Origin: an uncultured Roseovarius sp.
GTDB taxonomy: Bacteria > Pseudomonadota > Alphaproteobacteria > Rhodobacterales > Rhodobacteraceae
Assembly (NCBI GenBank): GCA_934501475.1
Contig: CAKSUL010000031.1
Span: 1 to 22,244 of the forward strand
DNA: 22,244 nt
Direction of reading: 5' to 3'
Shown piece by piece: positions 9,851-18,135 of the stretch (within the stretch, counting starts at the first letter, position 1; each line of letters starts with the position of its first letter). The notes beneath the pieces were generated by a model, which ran no database searches, was not told the origin of the DNA, and saw only the letters and a program-made list of their open reading frames with translations. The position numbers and the translations under genes were made by a program.

Positions 9851-10738
9851 CTGAATTCCATGACCGGATTTGCCGCCTCGCGGGGCAGCCATGACAGCTA
9901 TTCCTGGGCGTGGGAGTTGCGCAGCGTCAACGGCAAGGGGCTGGATCTGCGCCTGCGGGTGCCCGACTGGATCGAGGGGCTGGAAACCGCGCTGCGCGCC
10001 CGCATCGGCAAGGCGGTGGCGCGGGGCAATGTCACCCTGAACCTGCGGCTGCAATCCGAGGATCAGGGCGGCCGCCTCAGCATCAACAGCGCGCAACTGG
10101 ATGACGTTCTGACCGCCATGGCCGAGGTCGAGGCGCGCGCGATGGCGCAGGGCCTGTCGCTGGCACCGGCGCGCCCCGGTGACATCCTGTCGGTGCGCGG
10201 CGTGCTGGAAACCACCAGCACCGAACAGGACATCACCGGGTTGCACGCCGCGCTTCTGGCCGATTTCGAGGCGGTTCTGGACAGTTTCGCCGACATGCGC
10301 GCCCGCGAGGGTGCGGCGCTGGCCGTGGTGCTGGGCACGCAACTGGATGATATCGCGCGCCTGACCGACGCCGCCGCCAGCGCCGCCGAGGCACGCCGCC
10401 CCAAAGTGGCCGAGGCGCTGAAACAGGCGCTGGCGCGGGTGCTGGACAATACCGAACGCGCAGATCCCGACCGCATCGCGCAGGAACTGGCGCTGCTGGC
10501 CGTCAAGGCCGATGTGAGCGAGGAAATAGACCGCCTGACCGCCCATGTCGGGGCCGCGCGCGATCTGCTGGAAGCCGGCGCGCCGGTCGGGCGCAAGCTG
10601 GATTTCCTGACGCAGGAATTCAACCGCGAGGCCAATACCCTGTGCTCCAAGGCACAATCCGCCCCGCTGACCGCCATCGGGCTTGAGCTGAAAACCGTGA
10701 TCGACCAGATGCGCGAACAGGTGCAGAATGTGGAGTAA
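9848..10738 (+). CDS. yicC: YicC/YloC-family endoribonuclease
   Basis: Conserved bacterial protein; the E. coli member is known as an endoribonuclease involved in small-RNA turnover. With the start used here it has 296 residues, normal for the family. The signature N-terminus LNSMTGFAASRG and ELRSVNGKGLDLRLRVPDWIEGLE are clear, as is the C-terminal block LDFLTQEFNREANTLCSKAQSAPLTAIGLELKTVIDQMREQVQNVE. I prefer TTG 9848 (MLNSMTGFA) because AAAGGA (9835-9840) lies 7 nt upstream. ATG 9824 would add residues unlike the family, and ATG 9860 would remove the conserved start. It is followed 9 bases later by gmk, the pairing found in many bacteria. Confidence 0.93.
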   Translation: MLNSMTGFAASRGSHDSYSWAWELRSVNGKGLDLRLRVPDWIEGLETALRARIGKAVARGNVTLNLRLQSEDQGGRLSINSAQLDDVLTAMAEVEARAMAQGLSLAPARPGDILSVRGVLETTSTEQDITGLHAALLADFEAVLDSFADMRAREGAALAVVLGTQLDDIARLTDAAASAAEARRPKVAEALKQALARVLDNTERADPDRIAQELALLAVKADVSEEIDRLTAHVGAARDLLEAGAPVGRKLDFLTQEFNREANTLCSKAQSAPLTAIGLELKTVIDQMREQVQNVE

Positions 10739-10747
10739 GGGACAAGA

Positions 10748-11386
10748 ATGAACCGTCGTGGCCTGCTGATCATCCTGTCTTCGCCTTCGGGCGCGGGCAA
10801 ATCCACCCTGTCGCGGCGCTTGCGCGGCTGGGACGAAACGCTGTCGTTCTCGGTTTCGGCGACCACGCGCAAGCCGCGCCCCGGCGAGGTGGACGGGCAG
10901 GACTATCATTTCATGTCCGAGGACCGCTTCAAGCGCGACGTGAGCGATGGCGGCATGCTGGAACATGCCTATGTGTTCGGACATTTCTACGGCTCGCCCA
11001 AGGCCCCGGTGCAGGCTGCGATCGAGGCCGGGCGCGATGTGCTGTTCGACATCGACTGGCAGGGCGCGCAGCAGATCCAGAACTCGGATCTGGGCAAGCA
11101 TACGTTGTCGATCTTTATCCTGCCGCCCTCGATCGCGGAATTGCGCCGCCGCCTTGAGACCCGTGGTCAGGACAGCGCCGACGTGATCGCCAAGCGGATG
11201 CAGAAAAGCTGGGATGAGATCAGCCATTGGGCCGAATATGATTATGTCCTGGTCAATGACGATCTGGACCGAACCGACCGGCAGTTGAAACAGATCGTCG
11301 CCGCCGCGCGCCTGCGCCGTATCCAGCAACCCGAACTGACCGATCATGTCCGCAGTCTGCAAATGGAATTCGAGGAACTGAAATGA
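10748..11386 (+). CDS. gmk: Guanylate kinase
   Basis: Phosphorylates GMP to GDP with ATP, a cytoplasmic nucleotide-synthesis and recycling step. The 212-residue product has the P-loop [10 protein letters not shown] at residues 11-20 and the GMP-binding segment [21 protein letters not shown] (about 35-55), followed by [10 protein letters not shown] and the lid region [20 protein letters not shown] 10748 is 9 bases after the yicC stop, with GGGACAAG just upstream as a modest ribosome site. It overlaps the next gene by 4 bases (ATGA), so the three genes form a translationally coupled operon. Confidence 0.97.
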   Translation: MNRRGLLIILSSPSGAGKSTLSRRLRGWDETLSFSVSATTRKPRPGEVDGQDYHFMSEDRFKRDVSDGGMLEHAYVFGHFYGSPKAPVQAAIEAGRDVLFDIDWQGAQQIQNSDLGKHTLSIFILPPSIAELRRRLETRGQDSADVIAKRMQKSWDEISHWAEYDYVLVNDDLDRTDRQLKQIVAAARLRRIQQPELTDHVRSLQMEFEELK

Positions 11387-11916
11387 CATTTTATGCCCTG
11401 AACGGCCTGAGCCCGCAAACCCCCGAAGACGGTGATTTCTGGGTGGCGCCGGACGCCAACCTGATCGGCAAGGTGGTGCTGGAAAGCGGCGCATCGGTCT
11501 GGTTCGGCGCGACATTGCGCGGCGACAACGAGGTGATCCATATCGGCGCGGGCAGCAATGTGCAGGAAAACACCGTCATGCACACCGATCCGGGCAAACC
11601 GTTGACCATCGGCACCGGCACCACGATCGGGCACAAGGCGATGCTGCATGGCTGCACCATCGGTGACAATTGCCTGATCGGCATGGGGGCCACGGTGCTG
11701 AACGGGGCGGTGATCGGGGACAATTGCCTGATCGGGGCCGGGGCGCTGATCACCGAGGGCAAGGTGATTCCCGCCGGCTCGCTGGTCATGGGGGCGCCCG
11801 GCAAGGTGGTGCGCCAGCTGGACGAGGCCGCCCTTCAGGGGTTGCGCGCCAGTGCGCTGACCTATCAGCAGAACATGCGCCGGTTCCGCGACGGGCTGAC
11901 GGTGGTCACGCGCTGA
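11383..11916 (+). CDS. Gamma-class carbonic anhydrase-like hexapeptide-repeat protein
   Basis: A 177-residue left-handed beta-helix protein made of hexapeptide repeats (IGxxxxVxxNxVxH, [31 protein letters not shown]). The three metal-ligand histidines of the gamma-carbonic anhydrase group are present as His67 (VMHTD), His84 and His89 (IGHKAMLHG), so it should form a metal-bound trimer. Catalysis of CO2 hydration is not assured, since many members (YrdA, PaaY types) have weak or other activity. It overlaps gmk by 4 bases. Its TGA stop directly abuts the stop of the convergent LysR gene within a palindrome. Confidence 0.88.
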   Translation: MTFYALNGLSPQTPEDGDFWVAPDANLIGKVVLESGASVWFGATLRGDNEVIHIGAGSNVQENTVMHTDPGKPLTIGTGTTIGHKAMLHGCTIGDNCLIGMGATVLNGAVIGDNCLIGAGALITEGKVIPAGSLVMGAPGKVVRQLDEAALQGLRASALTYQQNMRRFRDGLTVVTR

Positions 11917-11924
11917 TCAGCGCG
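11909..11924. other. 16-bp perfect palindrome holding two abutting stop codons
   Basis: CGCGCTGATCAGCGCG is fully self-complementary. Its centre (11916/11917) is the exact junction of two convergent genes: TGA 11914-11916 ends the carbonic-anhydrase-like gene and TCA 11917-11919 is the minus-strand TGA of the LysR gene. As RNA it would form a 6-bp stem with a GATC loop on either strand. No T tract follows. Confidence 0.6.
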
Positions 11925-12825
11925 GCAGCAGATCCTCATCCTCGCGCTGCCCATGCAGCCAGTCGCGAAACGCCCCAAGCGCGGCATTGCCCGACTTTTC
12001 CACCGGCCAGACCAGATGATAGGCGCCTGGGCTTTGCACCGCGTCGCCCCAGGCCGACACCAGCCGCCCCGCCGCCACGTCGGGGGCCGCCAGATATGTC
12101 GGCAACAGCGCCACGCCCAGCCCATGCAAGGCCGCCTGCGTGATGGTCGAGAACTGATCATAGGTCGTGCCGGTCAGCCGCGCGCCGCTGACCCCATGCG
12201 CCGCAAACCATGCCGGCCATGCCTCGGGGCGGGTTTCGATATGCAAGAGCGGCAATGCCAGCACATCCGCCGCCTGACGCGGCATCTGCGCCTCAAGCAG
12301 GCTGGGCGCGCAGACCGGCAGAACGGTTTCCCCCAACAGCCGCATGGAACGGGTTCCGGGCCAATCCGAATTGCCAAAATGAATAGCCGCATCAAATGGT
12401 TCCGAGGCAAAGCTGAACTGTTTCAGCCGCGTTGACAGGTTGATCGTCACCTCCGGGTGGGCGCGGGCGAAATCCGGCAGGCGCGGCACCAGCCAGCGCA
12501 TCCCGAATGTCGGCAGGATGGCCAGGTTCAGGCTTCCTCCGGTGGGGTTTATCGTCAGCTTCAACGACGCCTGCGTGATCCGCTGCAAGGCCTCGCGCAC
12601 ATCGGCGGCGTATTCCGCCGCTTCGGGCGTCAGCACCATGTTGCGCCCGTCGCGCAGGAACAGCGTCACGCCCAGTTGCGTCTCAAGGGTCTGCAACTGG
12701 CGGCTGACCGCGCTCTGGGTCAGCGACAGCGCCTTTGCCGCCGCCGTGGCGCTGCCCAGACGGTCCAGCGCCTCAAGCGCGCTCAGCGACGCGATCGACG
12801 GCAGAAACCGGCGGGGCAGGGACAT
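11917..12825 (-). CDS. LysR-family regulator, probable GcdR-type activator of gcdH
   Basis: A 302-residue LysR-type regulator. The N-terminal winged HTH is clear: ALEALDRLGSATAAAKALSLTQSAVSRQLQTLETQLGVTLFLRDGRNMVLTPEAAEYA (about 16-73). The substrate-binding domain starts near residue 95 and resembles the GcvA group. I chose ATG 12823-12825 (MSLPRRFLPSIASLSALEAL), with GAGGA about 10 nt upstream on the minus strand; an in-frame ATG at 12855 adds ten residues. It is divergent from gcdH, the arrangement known for gcdR-gcdH in other proteobacteria, where the regulator responds to glutarate or a related compound. That role here is inference from position. Confidence 0.88.
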   Translation of the reverse strand: MSLPRRFLPSIASLSALEALDRLGSATAAAKALSLTQSAVSRQLQTLETQLGVTLFLRDGRNMVLTPEAAEYAADVREALQRITQASLKLTINPTGGSLNLAILPTFGMRWLVPRLPDFARAHPEVTINLSTRLKQFSFASEPFDAAIHFGNSDWPGTRSMRLLGETVLPVCAPSLLEAQMPRQAADVLALPLLHIETRPEAWPAWFAAHGVSGARLTGTTYDQFSTITQAALHGLGVALLPTYLAAPDVAAGRLVSAWGDAVQSPGAYHLVWPVEKSGNAALGAFRDWLHGQREDEDLLPR

Positions 12826-12848
12826 GATTGCGCAATCCTCATGGGTTG

Positions 12849-12924
12849 TTGCCAAAACCTTGTTGGTTTCATGGCCAAACTTGCGTTAAACAGCAAGGGA
12901 AAGCAAAAAATCTTTGCCAAAACC
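12849..12924. promoter_or_regulatory. gcdR-gcdH intergenic region with repeated TTGCCAAAACC motif
   Basis: An 11-bp perfect direct repeat TTGCCAAAACC occurs at 12849-12859 and 12914-12924, with a shorter copy GCCAAAC at 12874-12880. The first copy overlaps an inverted repeat AAACC-TTGTT-GGTTT (12855-12869). A multi-site operator suits a tetrameric LysR protein. No convincing -35/-10 pair was found. Function is inferred. Confidence 0.4.
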
Positions 12925-12941
12925 GCATGAAAGTGAGTCCC

Positions 12942-14165
12942 ATGAGCCTCGAAAAACCCAGCCTGAAACCCAAAGATGCGCCCGACCTGTCGGGATTTGA
13001 CTGGACCGATCCGTTCCGCCTGGACGATCAGTTGAGCGAAGAAGAGCGCATGATCGCCGAAAGCGCGCGCGCCTATGCCCAGGAAAAGCTGCAACCGCGC
13101 GTGATCCGCGCCTATGCCGAAGAAAGCTCGGACCCCGAGATTTTCCGCGAAATGGGCGCGATGGGCCTGCTCGGCACCACCATCCCCGAGGAATACGGCG
13201 GGCTGGGCGGCGGCTATGTCGGTTACGGTCTGGTCGCGCGCGAGATCGAGCGCGTCGATTCGGGCTATCGCAGCATGATGTCGGTGCAATCCAGCCTGGT
13301 GATGTATCCGATCTATGCCTATGGCTCCGAGGAGCAGCGCAAGAAATACCTGCCCGGCCTGGCCAGCGGTGAACTGATCGGCTGTTTCGGGCTGACCGAA
13401 CCCGATGCCGGCAGCGACCCGGCCGGCATGAAGACGCGCGCCGAAAAGATTGATGGCGGCTATCGCATCACCGGCTCGAAAATGTGGATTTCCAACAGCC
13501 CGATCGCCGATGTGTTCGTGGTCTGGGCCAAATCCGACGCCCATGACGGCAAGATCCGCGGCTTTGTCCTTGAAAAGGGCGCGGCAGGTCTGAGCGCGCC
13601 CAAGATCACCGGCAAACAGAGCCTGCGCGCCTCGATCACCGGTGAGATCGTGATGAAGGGCGTCGAAGTTGGCGAAGACGCCTTGTTGCCGCATGTTCAA
13701 GGGCTTAAAGGGCCTTTTGGATGTTTGAACCGGGCGCGTTACGGGATCGCGTGGGGGGTCATGGGCGCGGCCGAATTCTGCTGGCACGGCGCGCGTCAAT
13801 ACGGGCTGGACCGGCATCAGTTCCGCCGCCCGCTGGCGCAGACGCAGTTGTTCCAGCTGAAACTGGCCAATATGCAGACCGAAATCACCCTCGGCCTTCA
13901 GGCCGCGCTGCGTGTCGGGCGTCTGATGGACGAGGCCAACGCCGCGCCCGAGATGATCTCGCTGATCAAGCGCAACAATTGCGGCAAGGCGCTGGATATC
14001 GCGCGGATGTCGCGCGACATGCATGGCGGCAACGGCATTTCCGAGGAGTTCCAGGTGATCCGTCACATGATGAACCTGGAAACCGTGAACACCTATGAGG
14101 GCACGCATGACGTTCATGCGCTGATCCTCGGGCGGGCGCAGACCGGGCTTCAGGCGTTTTTCTGA
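12942..14165 (+). CDS. gcdH: Glutaryl-CoA dehydrogenase
   Basis: FAD enzyme of the acyl-CoA dehydrogenase superfamily that oxidises and decarboxylates glutaryl-CoA to crotonyl-CoA, at the end of lysine, 5-aminovalerate and glutarate breakdown. The product from ATG 12942 has 407 residues, typical for the family. Diagnostic features are [17 protein letters not shown] at the N-terminus, [18 protein letters not shown] with the glutarate-carboxylate-binding Arg110, the FAD/acyl-CoA signature [16 protein letters not shown], and the C-terminal [17 protein letters not shown] with catalytic Glu386. An in-frame ATG at 12927 is possible; the ribosome site is weak for both. It is monocistronic, between two LysR genes. 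No glutarate CoA-transferase or ETF gene is adjacent. Confidence 0.94.
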   Translation: MSLEKPSLKPKDAPDLSGFDWTDPFRLDDQLSEEERMIAESARAYAQEKLQPRVIRAYAEESSDPEIFREMGAMGLLGTTIPEEYGGLGGGYVGYGLVAREIERVDSGYRSMMSVQSSLVMYPIYAYGSEEQRKKYLPGLASGELIGCFGLTEPDAGSDPAGMKTRAEKIDGGYRITGSKMWISNSPIADVFVVWAKSDAHDGKIRGFVLEKGAAGLSAPKITGKQSLRASITGEIVMKGVEVGEDALLPHVQGLKGPFGCLNRARYGIAWGVMGAAEFCWHGARQYGLDRHQFRRPLAQTQLFQLKLANMQTEITLGLQAALRVGRLMDEANAAPEMISLIKRNNCGKALDIARMSRDMHGGNGISEEFQVIRHMMNLETVNTYEGTHDVHALILGRAQTGLQAFF

Positions 14166-14178
14166 GCCGGGGCGCGCT

Positions 14179-15147
14179 TTATCTATAGGTCCGCGCCTCC
14201 ATCGGCGTGGACTCGATCCGGGCCAGCAACCTGTCCAGCAGGGATTGCTCGGCCCGGTTCAGGATCGCCTTGGGGTTCCAGACCACATGCACGTCGATGG
14301 CCGGGGTTTCGTCATAGGGCGGCAATTGCCACATCAGCCCGTCGCGGATGTCGCGCTCTGCGACATGCAGGGGCAGGGGGCCGATGCCCATCCCGGCCAC
14401 GATCATGCGGCGCACTTCCTCAAGATGGCTGGACGTGCCGATGATCTGATCGCCCAGCTCGGCCTGTGCGCGCATCAGGGTCACGGGTTTCAGCGCATCC
14501 TGAAGGCGGTCGGTCTCGAAACTCACGGCGGAATGCCCGGCCAGATCGGCGCGGGTCAGGTTGTTGCGCCCGAACAGGGGATGCGGCGGACCGCAGAACA
14601 GGCCGAAAAACTCGCGGTAGATGCGCAGATATTCCAGCGCGGGGTTGCGTTTATGGACCAGGCAGATGGCAAAGCTGGCGGCGCGCGCGCTGACGGTTTC
14701 GACCGCATCGGATGAGGAATGCACCTCGATCGTGAGGGTGGCGCGCGGATTTTCCAGGTGGAATTCCTGCAGGACGCGATCGAACAGCGGACAGATCACA
14801 TGGCTGGCCAGCGCCAGGCGCACATGGCCCGTCACCTCATCGGTCATGTCGCGCATCAGCGTGGACAGGCGCAGGATCGAGCCCTGGATATCCAGCGCCT
14901 CACGATAAAGCACCTCACCGGCATCGGTCAGCGCGAAATGCCCCGGGCTGCGGTCGATCAGTTTCTTGCCGACGCGCTGCTCCAGCCGCTTGAGCGCGGT
15001 CGAGACCGAGGGTTGCGTCAGGCGCAGCCGCGCCGCCGCATCCGTGACCGAGCGCGACTGCGCCAGCACCACAAAGCTGCGCAGCAGGTTCCAGTCCAGA
15101 TCGCGCATCATGCGTTCGGCGGTCTGGCGCTTGTCCATAGGTTTCAT
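14179..15147 (-). CDS. LysR-family regulator, probable regulator of the divergent transporter/catabolic operon
   Basis: A 322-residue LysR-type regulator. The winged HTH lies at about 17-76 (LDWNLLRSFVVLAQSRSVTDAAARLRLTQPSVSTALKRLEQRVGKKLIDR), followed by the linker helix and a two-lobed ligand-binding domain from about residue 103. The start is uncertain: ATG 15145-15147 and ATG 15136-15138 are both in frame and neither has a clear Shine-Dalgarno. It converges with gcdH (13-bp gap, no terminator seen) and is divergent from the ABC operon beginning at 15248, so it most likely controls that operon. The inducer would then be the transported compound or a breakdown product, which is inference from position. 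Confidence 0.88.
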   Translation of the reverse strand: MKPMDKRQTAERMMRDLDWNLLRSFVVLAQSRSVTDAAARLRLTQPSVSTALKRLEQRVGKKLIDRSPGHFALTDAGEVLYREALDIQGSILRLSTLMRDMTDEVTGHVRLALASHVICPLFDRVLQEFHLENPRATLTIEVHSSSDAVETVSARAASFAICLVHKRNPALEYLRIYREFFGLFCGPPHPLFGRNNLTRADLAGHSAVSFETDRLQDALKPVTLMRAQAELGDQIIGTSSHLEEVRRMIVAGMGIGPLPLHVAERDIRDGLMWQLPPYDETPAIDVHVVWNPKAILNRAEQSLLDRLLARIESTPMEARTYR

Positions 15148-15187
15148 CTATAGTCACAATTCCTAATATCTATTTGATTTATGATAG
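15146..15187. promoter_or_regulatory. Candidate LysR operator and promoter for the ABC/catabolic operon
   Basis: An AT-rich patch in GC-rich surroundings. It contains CTATAG (15148-15153) and a dyad CTAT-N10-ATAG (15170-15187). TATGAT (15180-15185) matches a -10 box at 5 of 6 bases, but the -35 region (around 15157-15162) is poor, as expected for an activator-dependent promoter. The CTAT/ATAG dyad overlaps the -10. Confidence 0.4.
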
Positions 15188-15210
15188 GCGCACCTCCACG
15201 CTGAATTCAA

Positions 15211-15229
15211 GCCCCGGTTGCAACGGGGC
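15211..15229 (+). promoter_or_regulatory. Hairpin in the leader of the ABC operon
   Basis: GCCCCG (15211-15216) and CGGGGC (15224-15229) form a 6-bp GC stem around GTTGCAA. It ends 7 bases before the Shine-Dalgarno GGGAG of the first permease gene. Its function is unknown; it may simply influence mRNA stability or translation. Confidence 0.35.
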
Positions 15230-15247
15230 ATCCAACGGGAGAGCCAT

Positions 15248-16114
15248 ATGTCGGTCGAAGCACGCGAGGCCCGTCAGCCGTGGATTCTGCTGTCGCCCGC
15301 CTTGACCGCGGTCGCGCTGCTGTTGTTCGTGCCGCTGCTGTTCATCCTGGTCTATTCGTTCTGGCTGCGCACGGCGACGGGCGCGGATGAGATCGGATTT
15401 TTTCTCGATAACTGGCAAGAGGCGCTGACCGACCGGTTTTACCGCGACATCCTGCTGAGCACGCTGAAGATCGCCGCGATCACGACGGTGCTGTGCGCGC
15501 TGATGGGCTATCCTGCGGCCTATTTCATCGCCCGCTCACGCGGCAACAAGGCGATCCTGCTGTTGATGCTGATGCTGCCGTTCTGGATCAGCTACATCAT
15601 CCGCACGATGAGCTGGATCAACATCCTGGGCGTGTCGGGGGCGCTGAATACGGGGTTGCTGGCGTTGGGGATCATCTCGGAGCCGATCCAGATGCTGTAT
15701 AACCAGACCACGGTCATTCTGGGCCTCGTGCATTTCCTGCTGCCGTTCATGGTGCTGAACGTCTTTGTCAGCCTCGATGGCATCGACATCAATCTTGAGG
15801 ATGCGGCGAATTCGCTGGGCGCGACCAAATGGGAGGCGTTTCTTCAGGTCACGCTGCCCTTGTCGCTGCCGGGGCTGGCGGCGGGCGGGCTGCTGTGTTT
15901 CGTGCTGGGCGCGGGCACCTATATCACGCCGCTGGTGCTGGGCGGGCCGCGCGATGCGATGTTCGCCAATCTGGTGTTCGAGGCGATCATCACGCAGCTC
16001 AACTGGCCGCTTGGCTCGGCGCTGAGCCTGATGCTGCTGGCGGTGCTGGGGGCGCTGGTGCTGATCTACAACCGCTATCTGGGCATGTCGCAACTGATGA
16101 AGGGGCTGGGCTGA
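15248..16114 (+). CDS. ABC transporter permease, PotB-like (polyamine/opine family)
   Basis: First permease of a binding-protein-dependent importer, in the inner membrane. The 288-residue product has about six membrane segments, beginning WILLSPALTAVALLLFVPLLFILVYSFWL (about 12-40). The cytoplasmic EAA loop EDAANSLGATKWEAFLQVTLPLSLPGL, which docks the ATPase, is present. ATG 15248 is preceded by GGGAGAG (15237-15243). The upstream in-frame TTG (15218) lacks a site and lies in the leader hairpin. The TGA overlaps the next ATG by one base (TGATG), so the two permeases are coupled. The family includes PotB of spermidine/putrescine systems; the substrate is not proven. Confidence 0.9.
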   Translation: MSVEAREARQPWILLSPALTAVALLLFVPLLFILVYSFWLRTATGADEIGFFLDNWQEALTDRFYRDILLSTLKIAAITTVLCALMGYPAAYFIARSRGNKAILLLMLMLPFWISYIIRTMSWINILGVSGALNTGLLALGIISEPIQMLYNQTTVILGLVHFLLPFMVLNVFVSLDGIDINLEDAANSLGATKWEAFLQVTLPLSLPGLAAGGLLCFVLGAGTYITPLVLGGPRDAMFANLVFEAIITQLNWPLGSALSLMLLAVLGALVLIYNRYLGMSQLMKGLG

Positions 16115-16905
16115 TGGGCTGGGGATGGCAAGCCGTGCGCGCCTGGAGCGTGCTGGTCTATGTGTTCATGTTCCTGCCGGTGATGGTGGTGGTGCTGTTG
16201 TCGTTCAACGCCTCGCAATTCGGCAGTTTCCCGATGACCGGGTTCAGTTTCCGCTGGTTCGTGGAATTGTGGAACAACGAGGCCATCCTGCGCGCCTTTC
16301 GCACCTCGATGGTGCTGGGGCTGCTGACGGCGGTGATCTCGACCACGCTGGGGGTGCTGGCCAGCCTTGCGCTGGTGCGCTACCGGGTGCCGGGGGCGAA
16401 CCTGATCTCGACGCTGCTGATCGCGCCGATTCTGGTGCCTGAGGTGGTTCTGGCGGTGGCGCTGCTGCTGTTCCTGAACTTCCTCCAGATCAACAAGAGC
16501 TTTACCCTACTGCTGCTGGGGCATGTGATCTTCACGCTGCCTTTCGTCATTCTGGTGGTGCAGGCGCGGCTGGTCAGCATCAAGCGCGACATCGAAGAGG
16601 CCGCGATGAGCCTTGGCGCCTCACCGGCGCAGACGTTTTTCCAGATCACCCTGCCGCTGATGCTGCCGGCGGTGCTGGCGGGGGCGCTGTTCGCCTTTAC
16701 CATCAGCTTTGATGACATCACCGGCACATTGTTCTGGAAACCGGGGGGCGTGGAGACCGTGCCGACCCAGATCTTCGCCATGCTGCGCAATTCGATCAGC
16801 CCCGAGATCAACGCATTGGGCACGGTGATGATCTTCATGACCGTCGGTCTGCCCCTTCTGGGGCTGGCCATCATGCGCCAGTTCAGCCGCAACAGCGGCG
16901 GCTGA
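16114..16905 (+). CDS. ABC transporter permease, PotC-like
   Basis: Second inner-membrane permease, partner of the preceding one. The 263-residue product starts at ATG 16114 within the upstream stop; the longer open frame is only an extension into the previous gene. It has about six membrane segments (WSVLVYVFMFLPVMVVVLLSF near the N-terminus, MIFMTVGLPLLGLAIM near the C-terminus). The EAA loop is EEAAMSLGASPAQTFFQITLPLMLPAV. SFDDITGTLFWKPGGVETVPTQIFAMLRNSISPEINALGT is a typical PotC/YdcV feature. Together the two permeases form the translocation pore. Confidence 0.9.
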   Translation: MGWGWQAVRAWSVLVYVFMFLPVMVVVLLSFNASQFGSFPMTGFSFRWFVELWNNEAILRAFRTSMVLGLLTAVISTTLGVLASLALVRYRVPGANLISTLLIAPILVPEVVLAVALLLFLNFLQINKSFTLLLLGHVIFTLPFVILVVQARLVSIKRDIEEAAMSLGASPAQTFFQITLPLMLPAVLAGALFAFTISFDDITGTLFWKPGGVETVPTQIFAMLRNSISPEINALGTVMIFMTVGLPLLGLAIMRQFSRNSGG

Positions 16906-16920
16906 GCGATCAGGACGACA

Positions 16921-16950
16921 CAACGCAAGTCACAACAACGCAAGTCACAA
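16921..16950 (+). repeat. Two perfect tandem copies of a 15-bp repeat before the binding-protein gene
   Basis: CAACGCAAGTCACAA occurs twice head to tail (16921-16935 and 16936-16950), followed by CAA and then the Shine-Dalgarno AAGGAG. The repeat is G-poor and unstructured, unlike the GC-rich surroundings. It lies in the 62-bp gap between the second permease and the binding-protein gene. Confidence 0.9.
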
Positions 16951-16967
16951 CAAGGAGAGAGAGAAAA

Positions 16968-18119
16968 ATGACCAGGAAAATGGACAATACCACCCGCTAT
17001 GAGCGCCTGCGCGAACGCTATATGAACGGCGATATCGACCGGCGCGGATTTCTGGGGCTGATCGGTGCGGCGGGGCTGGCCTATGGCGTGCAGACGCCAT
17101 TCGCCAAATACGCCCATGCCGCCACCGGTGAGGTGCGGTTTGACGGCTGGGGCGGCGTCGTCTCCGAGGCGTTCCGCAAATACGCCTTTGATCCCTACAC
17201 CGCCAAGACCGGCATCAAGGTGGTGGACGGCACATTCGGCGGCAGCGATGAATACCTGTCGCGCGTCAAGGCCGGCCAGGAGGGCGAATTCAACATCGCC
17301 CACCTGTCGGGCGTGTTCGATTATGCGCGCTATCACAATCTGGGCCTGAGCTCCGTGCTGAACGAGGCCAATATCCCCAATCTCGAATTCGTCATCCCCA
17401 AGCTGATCGACGTGTTCCGCAAGGTCTCGGACGGCAAGCTGTCCTGCGTGCCCTATGATTACGGAACCACCGGCCTTGCCTATAACCGCAAGTATATCTC
17501 GGATGACGAGATGCAGGAAAAAGGCGCGCGCATCCTGCTGGACGAAACCCGCAAGGGCAAGATCGGCGGTTGGGCGGATTGGCGCACGCGGATCTGGTAT
17601 GGCGCGCTGCAAACCGATCAGGACCCCAACAATGCCACCGACATGGATGCCGTCTGGGATGCGATCCGCACCCATCGCGATCTTTCGCTGAAATACTGGG
17701 GATCAGGCGCGGAATTGATGAGCCTGCTGGCCGAAGAGGAAATCCATGTGACCGAAGGCTGGTCGGGGCGCATCTATGCGTTGCAGGAACAGGGCCATGA
17801 CATCGGCTATATGGACCCGCCCAGCAGCTATGGCTGGCAGGAATGCATGTATGTGATGAAGGGCAGCCCGATGGAGGCCTGCGAAGAGTTGCTGAACTTC
17901 ATGCTGGCGCCCGAAACCTCGATCGCGGTGGCCGAGGGCCAGAGCTATCCGCCCGCGCTGGACCCCACCAAGGTCGATCTGGGCGACAAGATCCCGAAAT
18001 TGCCCGCCTTTGACCCCACCGGCACGCTGGACAAGCTGACCTTTGCCGATCCGGCCTATTGGAACGGCCACGAGGCCGAGTGGTCAAAGGAATTCGGCCG
18101 CGTCCAGAAGGGCTATTGA
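16968..18119 (+). CDS. Periplasmic substrate-binding protein, PotD-like, with Tat signal
   Basis: Captures the imported solute in the periplasm. The 383-residue product has a twin-arginine signal, DRRGFLGLIGAAGLAYG with Arg25-Arg26, and a likely cleavage site AHA|ATGEV after residue 51, so it is probably exported folded. The mature part follows the PotD pattern (FDGWGGVVSEAF, VPYDYGTTGLAYNRKYI, VTEGWSGRIYALQEQGHDIGYMDPPSSYGWQECMYV, then MLAPETSIAVAEGQSYPPA). The acidic and aromatic residues in these segments suit a cationic amine ligand, but exact specificity cannot be read. A strong Shine-Dalgarno, AAGGAGAGAGAG, precedes ATG 16968. A hairpin follows the gene. Confidence 0.9.
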   Translation: MTRKMDNTTRYERLRERYMNGDIDRRGFLGLIGAAGLAYGVQTPFAKYAHAATGEVRFDGWGGVVSEAFRKYAFDPYTAKTGIKVVDGTFGGSDEYLSRVKAGQEGEFNIAHLSGVFDYARYHNLGLSSVLNEANIPNLEFVIPKLIDVFRKVSDGKLSCVPYDYGTTGLAYNRKYISDDEMQEKGARILLDETRKGKIGGWADWRTRIWYGALQTDQDPNNATDMDAVWDAIRTHRDLSLKYWGSGAELMSLLAEEEIHVTEGWSGRIYALQEQGHDIGYMDPPSSYGWQECMYVMKGSPMEACEELLNFMLAPETSIAVAEGQSYPPALDPTKVDLGDKIPKLPAFDPTGTLDKLTFADPAYWNGHEAEWSKEFGRVQKGY

Positions 18120-18135
18120 CGCGCCTCACGGCGAT

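Noticed and set aside
9803..11515. Long minus-strand open frame (570 codons) opposite yicC and gmk
   Set aside because: Antisense shadow of two clear conserved genes in GC-rich DNA; its His/Gln/Arg/Gly-rich translation resembles no family.
12783..14117. Long minus-strand open frame (444 codons) opposite gcdH
   Set aside because: Its whole length mirrors the secure gcdH gene and its translation has no recognisable domain.
16380..17675. Minus-strand open frame (431 codons) spanning the permease/binding-protein junction
   Set aside because: It crosses two real genes and their intergenic region, with no family signature.
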